From positions 17,509,001 to 17,573,000 of the forward strand of contig NW_026262690.1 in NCBI RefSeq assembly GCF_021869535.1: a stretch of DNA of 64,000 nt, read 5' to 3'. The notes beneath the pieces are model-generated. The model searched no databases and was not told where the DNA came from. It worked only from the letters and a program-made list of their open reading frames with translations. Positions 54,182 through 64,000 of this stretch are shown in pieces (the first letter of the stretch is position 1; every line of letters begins with the position of its first letter). The translations under genes and the position numbers were made by a program. This stretch comes from Mytilus californianus (Eukaryota > Mollusca > Bivalvia > Mytilida > Mytilidae).

Positions 54182-57100
54182 TAAAGAAATTAAATTCCCT
54201 ACGCCAAGGTACGTTTTTCTTATTACAATAAGTGTAAATTCATTGAAGTTTTGTCAAAGAAATCAAAACAGTGACTACTTAAAAATCAAGGTCATTTCTA
54301 AGGTATGTCTGATTTATAACATCGTAGAGGGTGGGCTTTGATGTATCTTTAAGCGTGCAGATGCAGAAGTGTCTCTAGTTTTTTATATAAAAAAAAATCT
54401 CTTAACGTTAAGAAAATGTAATGTAAATTCGGCCACTAATTGTGTAACGTTTCCATTGTAAATATCACTTGATTAATTTGAAAACGTTTCCATATATCTC
54501 ATTAAAATACTTTTTTCAAATATTAACTCAGAGTTCCGTTCGCTAGGCAAAATTATCAAAAGAGCCTAGTTTTATTAGACTGCAAATCGGTTGTGTTAAA
54601 TGTCCATTAAAGGAAACTTAACTTCCTTCCTCTAGCTTGTTTGCCTAATTGCGATTTTCTTTTTGAATGGATTCTTTGTATTGTTGTGTCATTCAACTGT
54701 CTTAATAGCATTCATTTCATGGAAACAAGATGTCAAAAATCACTGATAATGATAAAAATGAACAGCAGTTTTAATCTTTCTTGTGATTGTAACAAATTAT
54801 CTTTTATTGAATATATCAAAGACAAAATTGGCCCCGTTGCGAGAATGTTTCTTGAATATAATGAACATTTATGAGGAGGTATAAATAGAACAATACTGTT
54901 AAAACAACACCATAATGGAAGGTGCAAAACTGTAATGTATGTGCAAATATCTTGACGTTTTACAGATCTGGTTGAAAAAAAACTGTAGGCTATTGTCTGA
55001 TTGGATACCAGGATAAAAGTTCAATAGAACACTAAAAAATAAAAACTATTTCTTGAAAAGTCAGACTAGAAATGTTCAGAAGTTGAAGACTAATAGCCAC
55101 AGATAAGGTACTAAAGATTTAACATTTTTCTGACGTATTGTATTTCTAAGATCCAGGGTGTTTGATTTTGTTAATTTTCACCCTTTTTGAATTTACCTGG
55201 AGTTTAGTTTTATTGTTTACCTTTTTGAAAGAAGTTGCTTATAAAGTTAATTTATCATGAATAGGACAATCAATATGTTAAAATTTAATACAAAATTGTG
55301 TCGAAGAAACAAAAACAGAATAACGAGTAAGAAGAGCACTTAAAGATTCAATTATTATATTAGCACTTGACCCATATATTTGATCTTCTAGATCTTGTAA
55401 TGTGAATCGTCGTTTAATCAACTTTTACCTTTAAAATATAAAAATATCATTTGTTTTGTCTAATAAATTTAAACGACAAAGCCTTGGATTCAAAACACGC
55501 TCGACTATAAAATGTGTATCCAACTTTCTCTTCATAATACGGTCGTTACACGTTTTTGAATATATATATATTTTATTTCAAAATGCTATTACAAAGATGC
55601 AAATAAGTGCTTACTCAGATTATTCATTTGTCATTACGTTCTTATTTTAGATAGAATTTATTTATATGCATTTTCAAGATCCAAAATTATTTGCATTTAC
55701 CACAAATCAGTAGTTTTGTGACTATTTGTCTTCAATTCAAATAATACATTGATTCTTTAAGCTCCAAACTATTCCTTGTGTATGAATCACACAAGATTTT
55801 ACAGCCTCATTTAAATTGTATGACCTTTGAAACAGTTGTAAACAATCCAAAAATGCCAACTTAGCCGTTTTTACGTTCTATGATAAAGATCGAGTTTCAA
55901 TCTTAGTGGATTGTAAAATCAAAGTTAAGATGTTCTTCCTACCTTGAATTGCTATTAAATGTGTATAATTAAAAAATTCCAGACAGCGTCGGTATTTTTT
56001 TCTCAAAATCCAATTACTTTGATCAAGATTTCCAGGTATATTTTTCCTGAACTTTCTACTAAACTTAAATATGAAAATGAAACTTATGAGACATATGGAT
56101 AGTGATTAGCTAATGTATTAAAGGTCGAGGCTTATCATATTGACCACCTCAGGGGAAATCTGTTGAAGTTATCAGGTTTACACAAAGTCATGGTGATTTA
56201 TCGTCATATTTTCACTCTATACAGGCACTTACAAATAACAAATACATGAGATTGGTTGAACCTGGGTTTACATGTAATACACTGTACCACATACATGTAT
56301 TGATTTAACATCACTAATGAGATTTAAGGCGACGTTATCTTTATATCAACACCTAGCGAGAGTTGTTGCAAGAGCGCCTTTACTTGCAAATAGCCTGGAA
56401 TATTGCTACAGGTATACCACCACAAAAATATAAAAGGATATTATTCTTATTTTTCTTGCGTCATTGATATATATCCCATATGCTTAATGCATAATTAAGC
56501 AACTCGTCATATCCAACATAATGGACAGAAAAAGAAAAGATACTAACGGTCCAATCAAAAACCATAAGTCAAATAAAGAGACATGACCAAGGCCAAATGA
56601 TAAGAAAGACGAGCAGACAAACCACTCACTGAAACATTTTACAATATCAGGTTCTCTAATGGGTCGGGGGAAGCACTTCCTGTTTCACTAATGGCACATA
56701 CTAAATGTATCTTTTGTATACAAATTTTTATAATCTATACTTTTGTTAACTATCGTTTAAACATGTTATAGATGGGTAAAACTTTCACACAAATTGTTTT
56801 GTGTTTCACTCAATAACAGATGATACTTCATTGCAAAACACTGACCGTCAACTATTTACTGTTTGTTTGAAGTTAAATGTTTGTTAATGAAGACATTCCA
56901 ATTGTTCTGCTGTGTGACAAATGTGTGTACATCTATTAGAAAATTAATTCCATATTTAATAATCATTGAGTATGATGTTAATAAAACTGTTTGTTACGTT
57001 ATTCCGGTTCTCTCAGTAATGTACAAAAACCGAGCATTCACATTTTTATATTAATTGAGAATACTTCGTTGGAATCCTTTAAGTGATGAAATAATATGGC

Positions 57101-57589
57101 TTTTCATAAAAGTTAATACAAAAGATGTGGGCGAAAACTAAAAGAAGTTGCTGTAGTGAGATCAAAGTGCTCGATATTTTGCTCTAACATTTTTTATTAT
57201 ATTTTACAATTAACCATGTTGATTCAATGATCGTTGGTTGTTCATTATCTAATGGAGCATATTAAATCATTTATTCAGAATTTTAAAAAAATATATATAT
57301 TAAACTCAGAATAGGGACCCTTGTGTATTAATGATTCCATTACATTTGTTTGCGGAACATTTTACACGACAATGGTCATCTATATTACATGGTCTGGTCG
57401 ACACAATACCGCTAAAACATGTGCTTACCTAGGGACGTATGTGTGTCATAGATCAAATTTATTCATTCAGTGTATGTTCACTTGTTTTTGTTAGTATGTC
57501 TTTTGATTGAGTTAAGCCATTTCAATTGATATTTTATAGTGTGTCTTTCTATGTTGTGATGTTACACTAATGTTTCAGGTGAGGGTGAA
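54182..57589. other. Intergenic, nothing recognised
   Basis: 3.4 kb of AT-rich DNA with short open frames only. I looked for exon-like frames with splice sites on both strands and found none I would defend. Confidence 0.4.
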
Positions 57590-57910
57590 GGTTGGCGCCT
57601 ATTAAAACGTTTAAACCCGCTGCATTTGTTTGCACCTGTCCTAAGTCAGGAACCTGATGTTCAGTGGTTGTCGTTTGTTGATGAGGTTCATAAGTGTTTC
57701 TCGTTTGCCGTTTTTTATATAGATTAGACCGTAACGGTTGGTTTTCCTGTTTGAGTGGTTTTACACTAGTCATTTTTGGGGCCCTTTATAGCTTGCTGTT
57801 CGGTGTGAGCAAAGGCTCCGTGTTGAAGGCCGTACTTTGACCTATAATGGTTTACTTTTAAAAATTGGGACTTGGATGGAGAGTTGTCTCATCGGCACTC
57901 TTATATCTAT
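57590..57910 (+). repeat. 7040-family repeat, diverged
   Basis: CCTGTCCTAAGTCAGGAACC, then ACGGTTGGTTTTCC, GTTGAAGGCCGTACTTTGAC and GAGTTGTCTCATCGGCA in the family order. Confidence 0.6.
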
Positions 57911-57959
57911 TAATACTAAGTAATCAAAAACTGGGCAAAATTCTTTGTTAGTCAGCTTA

Positions 57960-58175
57960 GACGGGTGTACAGCAGGATCCGCAGCACCTGAGATCCCCCA
58001 CCCTTGTTTTAGTGGGGTTCGTGTTGCTCAGTCTTTAGTTTTCTATGTTGAGTTTTGTATACTATTGTTTGTCTTTTGGTGTTGTTTTTTTTTTTGCCAT
58101 GGCGTTGTCAGTTTATTTTAGACTTATGAGTTTGAATGTCCCTTTGGTATCTTTCGCCTCACCTTTGAGAAGTAT
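57960..58175 (-). repeat. Dispersed SINE/MITE-like repeat, copy 5 (inverse)
   Basis: TGGGGTTCGTGTTGCTCAGT through TGCCATGGCGTTGTCAGTTT to CCCTTTGGTATCTTTCGCC. Confidence 0.7.
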
Positions 58176-59282
58176 ACATATGTTGTATATCTGTGTAATG
58201 ACAAATTAATATATAGAATGTAATAGGTTGACTGATTTTCATATTTATTGAATTTTAAGTACGACAAACAAAAATCAACGTCATTCATTCTGAAATAACA
58301 CACAAATAATACCAAAGATTATATCAATTCTAAAGTTAAGTCTGACGTTATGGTCTTAAATCAATGTCCAAAATATTATCCTCTAAGCGGCGAACAGTTT
58401 GACCTTTTTTTTTCGTTTTTTTCCCAGTTTGATTGATATTTATGTTATAATTTGATTTTGTTGTCTTTTTTTTCGTAATACATTCAAAATATGCTACATT
58501 ACAAATTATAAAATAAACATGACTTGAACGAGTTAACTAATGTAAAAGAACGTAAATAGAGGGAGTATCCAACCAAAAAGGAAATAGCTAAAACAAAATA
58601 TTAAATGGATATACAAAATGACTGTATTTATATTTTGCATATAGAAAAATTTGATTCTGTCGTCTCTCCTCTGTTTGTTATATTCATTACCATGTGCCAA
58701 TTGTATTTTATCGTTTTATTAACATTTTTGTCATTGTTACACGATTTTTTACTCCATATATGTTTATGGTTATATGTTATCCTGGCGTGTAAAAGTCTAT
58801 TCCAGCTTATTATTCAGTGATTCGATACTAACATGATTAATAACATATTTTCTAAAATTCCCCGTTTTTTTTTTTTGATAAATTAATAGATTACTGAAAA
58901 CTAAGGTTCCAACTTCATAAGGTAAAGTCGTGGAATCAATTCGGTTGCAACACAGAAGCCAAATAACAACAAGATAATGCGATATTATCTTAGCAACGGA
59001 AAAGATCAAATCAATCATTTCTTATTCTTTTTGATCTTTCAAAAGTAAGGAAAACTCAAACCAAAAATGGTACATGTACCATAACCTTTGTTATCTAGCT
59101 TTTTTTTAGGAAATTATGAAGACACAATTTGTCGAAATTGCATTAATTAAAGTCCAACTAAATTTGTCAGTCGTGTCCTTGCAGCGATCCCTATTGAGAA
59201 CAGTATGGTCCAAAACATTTCTCTGTTTGGTTTTTTTTTGTTATCCTTGTCCTTCATTTTCTTTCCGAGGCATGTGTTGAAA
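58176..59282. other. Intergenic, nothing recognised
   Basis: AT-rich host sequence with T-runs; only short incidental frames. Confidence 0.4.
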
Positions 59283-59525
59283 TGAAATATCATTGATATT
59301 TGTTCCTGTACAATTAATGGGTTGTATTTGTTCCTGTACAATTAATGGGTTGATATTGGTATTTTATGTTCGTTGTGCTCAATCTTTAGATGAAATATCA
59401 TTGATATTTGTTCCTGTAAAATTCATGGGTTGATATTGGTATTTTATGTTCGTTGTGCTCAATCTTTAGATAAATATCATTAAAATGTGTTCCTGTACAA
59501 TTAATGGGTTGATTTTATGTTCGTT
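59283..59525 (+). repeat. Short tandem array, units 40 and about 100 bp
   Basis: TTGTTCCTGTACAATTAATG occurs in variants four times. The longer period includes TTTTATGTTCGTTGTGCTCA and is repeated about two and a half times. Confidence 0.65.
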
Positions 59526-60967
59526 GTGCTTTAGTATTCTGTATAGTCTTTTGTGGGGTGTTGTTTGCTTTATGGATTTTGTCCTCTTTTACACCATCTT
59601 TTGCTTGTGCAACAAATGATTATATACATATAATGCTAGCAAATATTAGTCAACAAAAATTGGAAATTAAAGCAAAAATATGAAATTTCCTAATAAAATG
59701 ATACAATCAAAACGTAGCACATATATTTGAATACATGCATTCGCAATGGTGTTTGACCAAAGGTTGACATGGGTATTGATATATTGCCACCTGAACTTAT
59801 CCCAAAGTCCATCCCACTATACAACCCATGATGAGTGGGTAAGTCCATTTGTCTTTGCGGGCTAATTAAATGTGCAACCAAGCCCGTCGGAATAGGGATG
59901 TAATAAAAGATGCTGCATGAAGAGATTGTATCACACTGTCGATATATACTATGCAATACTGTGGCTTTGATGTGTTATACATGTTTTAGAAGAAAACAAC
60001 TGATATAGTTAAATCCATACTAGCATAAGCATTATCATTATTCTGTCTTTACTTATGTCTATTTGTAATCATTATATGTAACATGCCCTTCATGGGTCGA
60101 TAATTGGTTTGATAAAGTATCCTTTATCGTATTCACTCTCAGCAACCATCCTTTCAACAACTGTTTAACTGATCCGTAAAAGGCAAGTTTCAAAAGAGTT
60201 CCATTTTGAAGCCAAATGTGATTTAAAAAATCAGGGACCCATGTACTCTTTTTCAAGTTAATGAGTAAAATTAGTGAAAAATTTCAACTTTTCCCGATAT
60301 GTCACATTTTGACGTCACGAAAAATAACATTTTACATACGTTATTATCAACTCTGTGACTGTATCGTATGGCCTTGAGCAAGCAACAATAATGAATTAGT
60401 GTAGAAAGATTAGACGCATTATCCATATAAGGATTTGAGTCTTGAAATCTCCCGGTAGGGCAAAGGACTGAAAGTAAACAAATGAATTAAGGAAGAAGAT
60501 ACCAAGGGGACACTCAAAACTCATTTGTTCGTCGTTTATCGTTTATTATTGCCATGGTGTTGTCAGTTTTTCTTCGACTTATGATTTTTGAATATCCCCT
60601 TTGTCTCGTCCGCCTTTATATTTTCTAAAATTATGAAGTCCGACAAACAGATTCATGGATTTGTTTCAATGACATATTGTAGTATGTGTAAAATCTTTTA
60701 TAGTGCACTATATAATTTTGACCAATCTTATTTTAGAAACAATGTCACGAAAAGTGGGATTAACCTTAATTTCAACTTCCTTTAAACACTAGTCTAAAGT
60801 CTTCCTTTAAACATGATTTCAATAAAAACTATTTTTATATCGCAGTAAACCATGTAAACCAGGAAGTTATTTTCAAATTGGATGAACTGCAATATTTAAA
60901 TAATTGGAAATTCCACATCAAGTTTCGATATTGCCATTTTGTTTTATAAAATACTGCCTGTCTTCAT
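59526..60967. other. Upstream region of the TNF-like gene
   Basis: There is no other gene here. At about 60485-60620 two fragments of the SINE-like family face each other (ATACCAAGGGGACACTCAAA, then the inverse TTGCCATGGTGTTGTCAG). A promoter for the gene at 60968 presumably lies in the last few hundred bases; I cannot pick a TATA box with confidence. Confidence 0.4.
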
Positions 60968-63338
60968 ATGAATATGCATTCTGGCTATAATGAAACAGAA
61001 GAAAAAACTTATATTCCAAAACAATATCGTAAACATTTCCATTATGAAATTGGAATAATAATTAACTGTGTCGTATTTTTCTGTATAGTGATTGCTGTAT
61101 GTGTCACTATCTCAACCATTCAAAGTAACAAAGTACACAAGATAGAACTAGAAAAAGCACAGGAGAATTCATACCACATATTGATGTCGTCACATGCTAT
61201 TAATGACACCGAATCTGTACGGAATGAACAGAGGAAAGTTCCGTACAGCATGGTTTCTACCACAGAATCTGTTGTTATTTTCATTACACTGGTAAGTACT
61301 TTATAATATCTATTTTTGATTTAAAATCGGGTTTGTACATTTTAAAAAACGCAAGTTCTCAAGAGTTTTTTTTTTTCGACCATTAACATAACAGTTAAAC
61401 TATTCTTGCAAAGTCAACAATTATTAGTATGCTGGATTTTGATTTGTTGATAGCTGGTGTGTTGTTAGTGTATTATACAAGTATAATTATGCCTTTTTAC
61501 CGTCTCTGCCATGGTATTTGGTTACCCATCACGGAGAGAGAGTCATGTGTGCGTTTTAATAACTGCAAATGTTTTAACGTCTTTAAAGCGATAATGGAAT
61601 TAAATGGAAAGATTCAATTTACCATGTCTATTGGTATTCGTTATAATTAAACAGAAATATCATATTTAGTATGGATATTTGCGAAAATACCAGTCCTAAT
61701 AAGTACTTTCCTCCTCCTGGCGGCTCAAGAAATTTAACCTCCTCTCGACCGTTATTTTTCGCTAACATCCCGGCTGAATATGATATATCTGTCCAAAAAC
61801 CTGTACGTATGAATACCGGTCTTCGCTATCTTTAAAGTACCTATCGCGCATATAACTATACAATATGCCAAACACGCATCGTTAGGTTTTGCGGAATCAA
61901 TAATATGTGGTGTAATATTAAAACGTGTTTATGAAATGAATAAAATGAATCAATTTGAGATTATAATGTTTTCGTATATGAAGACATGTTGTTTTATTGA
62001 AATTATTGTGTACCATTTGTATGACTGCAAAATAGTTTGAACCAAGAAAAATGGCTGGAGGTTTTCGGTAAAAATGTGTTTATATATGCATGCGCAAATC
62101 AAACGTTAAAGCGTTTCAAAATGACGCCAGGTTTATTAGACTGACATTCAGGTGTCAGGTTACATATTATGGTTTCATTTAGTCAGAAATATGTGCACCA
62201 GTAAATATGTTTGTCAAACTCAAAACCCACCTTTTTGATTGATAGATTAAAATTTTGCAAACAGATTTCAGGTCAACATGTCCTTTTTACAAAAAACAAA
62301 ACAACCAACGATACCAATTCTTATACTGGTAAAGAAAGACTAAAGGACCAAGCAGTTTCCTTGTTGGTTAAAGGAGAATACTCAGCACCTAACACAGGTT
62401 TGTAAATACAAAAATAGCTGACTGCATTGATGCATACACATATGACAAGTAAGATAAGACGCACCGAAATGTAAACGAAAGTAGATTATATAATGGCCAA
62501 ACATAGACAGTTATAGATTATAACTTTCACAAATTCTAAGTATATATATAGAGGAAATTAAAATGGGGTATATGTGACTTTAAATGTAATTACAACAATA
62601 AAATGATGCAACGTGATGAACAATATAATTTGCCGTCTAAAAATATGTTGGTGCCTTGTATGCGTATACAGTTTTCACTCCTTTTAATATACTGACGCTT
62701 AACGTCAATGTGTTTTTCATAGATATCGAGGTTGCTCAGTCTTTGGAACCTATATAAACCGTACAACCCCGAATAATTGAATTTCCTTTTTACTTTATTT
62801 TTTATTATAGTACGCCATGCTCACAATCATTATTTGGTTCACCAAAAAAATATAGATATCTTTTTTGCATACGTTATGTAAAAGAATGTAGAAGTCGGAT
62901 GCTTGAAGCCATACATTGTATTTGAAATATTTATACTTATAATTTTAAATATAATTTCCAATTGCAGACACCAATACTCAAAATGCAACATACACTTTAT
63001 TACTAGCACAAGGCAATAACGTTACAACCGGATTAATTATTCCAAAAGAGGGTCTTTACTACTTATATGCGTGTCTACAGTTAACATGGTATAAAACGTG
63101 GACAGATAATTCAGAGGTCACTCATTATGTACAGCTACGGTCTGAAAACTTAACTATCATTATCTCAGAAAGAACAATTCGAATTCCCCATGGAATGTAT
63201 AGTACCAGTAGAATTTTCCTGCCAATTAAATTGAAGAAGAACGATTTGATAAGCATGCATGCGTCAGACAGTTCGTACGTTTATAACTCAAAAAAGTCAA
63301 ACATAATTGGAGTTTTTAAAGCTTCTGTTGATCACTAA
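60968..63338 (+). CDS. TNF-superfamily-like ligand, three exons
   Basis: Predicted exons are 60968-61291, 62265-62397 and 62968-63338 (stop TAA 63336-63338), about 275 aa. Exon 1 gives a short cytoplasmic tail and one membrane helix (residues about 28-50) without a signal peptide, hence type II topology, then a stalk; donor GTAAGT. Exon 2 (acceptor CAG at 62262-62264; a CAG seven bases later is out of frame) continues the stalk and ends at donor GTTTGT in phase 1, matching exon 3 (acceptor TTGCAG). Exon 3 holds the TNF-homology pattern: GLIIPKEGLYYLYACLQL (inner-sheet strand) and the C-terminal strand NIIGVFKASVDH before the stop. Such ligands trimerise and signal through TNF receptors. C1q-like is the alternative fold, but type II topology favours TNF. 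Exon 1 could start two codons later. Confidence 0.7.
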
Positions 63339-63417
63339 GTATCAGAAAAGATTTACGATATTTATAAGTGTTGTTTGCCAGGGTGCTAGTTTCATCATTA
63401 TTAGTGTATTTATTTAC

Positions 63418-63423
63418 AATAAA
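63418..63423 (+). terminator. Poly(A) signal AATAAA of the TNF-like gene
   Basis: Canonical hexamer 80 bases past the stop codon. Confidence 0.6.
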
Positions 63424-64000
63424 TTGATTGTTTTCATTGTGTTTTTAATATTTAACAACGCTTCACTTTCCTGTCCTGCTATGATACGTGTATATTTCTG
63501 TTTAGACGAATCATTTGGATAAATTCGCATTTCAGAAGATTTTTTTTTCGCCCGTTGTTTGACTTTAAGGATCTTTATGTTTCAGATTTCTAAAGTTATA
63601 TAAATCCAAGAATATTTAAAAAAAACAATATTTGATTTCCTTCAAAATCTAAAACTTTTTCATAGAAAGAGAACTGAATGCTTCCTTTAAGCTATTGTGC
63701 CGGAAAGAAAATTGAGTAAATTATATACGTGTACTGTTTTCTTTTTACACTAGCACGAACAGGAAGATCTTTTTATAGATATTTTACAAATATAAGTATA
63801 AGTTAAACATATGTCATATGCAATAAGGTATAAAATTAAACATTGTGTCATAGAGCGAAACTTTGCACATTTATTTCTTATCTCAGATCGGTATTTAATT
63901 GCCCACATTAATTTACTATGGTCAAGCGTGTTAAGTATTTGTAGATTTATTGTTTTCATGAACTTTAGCCGACTGTCTGATTGACCGTTAAATTTAATGT
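63424..64000. other. Downstream flank, nothing recognised
   Basis: AT-rich sequence with no exon or repeat recognised before the window ends. Confidence 0.4.

Noticed and set aside
61429-61650. 73-codon frame inside the first TNF-gene intron
   Set aside because: It lacks splice-compatible ends with the flanking exons and has no TNF or stalk features.

Overview
The window looks like nuclear DNA of a bivalve mollusc, probably a mussel-like species. This is inference from AT-rich, intron-bearing, repeat-dense sequence with several dispersed repeat families of a kind I associate with bivalves. Host coding content is thin: one clear gene (a three-exon, type II membrane TNF-like ligand at about 60.97-63.34 kb) and several broken reverse-transcriptase relics.

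The centrepiece is a full-length Polinton/Maverick (adintovirus-like) element at 13387-31569 (18,183 bp). It has inverted terminal repeats of about 122 bp, AG...CT ends and a perfect 6-bp target duplication (AAGGTC) at 13381-13386 and 31570-31575. Layout: left terminal repeat and a reiterated left-end array; a minus-strand virion block (14140-19821) with a two-TM protein, a repeat-tailed membrane-active protein, a penton-like protein, a 49-aa ORF, a major-capsid-like protein, a pVI-like protein, a conserved protein of unknown function and a zinc-ribbon protein; a divergent control region; a plus-strand phospholipase-A2-like/integrase/chromodomain gene (20300-21552); then a second minus-strand block (21604-27914) with a fibre-like protein, an adenain-type protease, protein-primed DNA polymerase B and a small replication-type protein. 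No packaging ATPase is visible. A 3.47-kb element with TTAA target duplication and 19-bp inverted ends is nested between the last gene and the right terminus.

The element is recently dead: about eleven lesions (nonsense codons, single-base frame changes, one lost start) hit capsid, integrase, polymerase and others, while protease, fibre, penton-like, pVI-like and two-TM frames stay open. The points most worth a second look are a roughly 325-residue domain inserted inside the polymerase's exonuclease region that carries family-A/TV-Pol-like signatures; a repeated TATAAATAAATG junction that combines stop codon, AATAAA, TATA-like sequence and start codon; the PLA2-integrase fusion; and a fibre-like gene with phage tail-fibre style repeats.

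Flanks: 1-13.4 kb and 31.6-60.9 kb are mostly repeat mosaics: SINE-like copies, tandem duplications, a 3-kb element with 157-bp inverted ends at 51.2-54.2 kb, a duplicated segment of about 1 kb (43.4 and 47.0 kb), and reverse-transcriptase debris.
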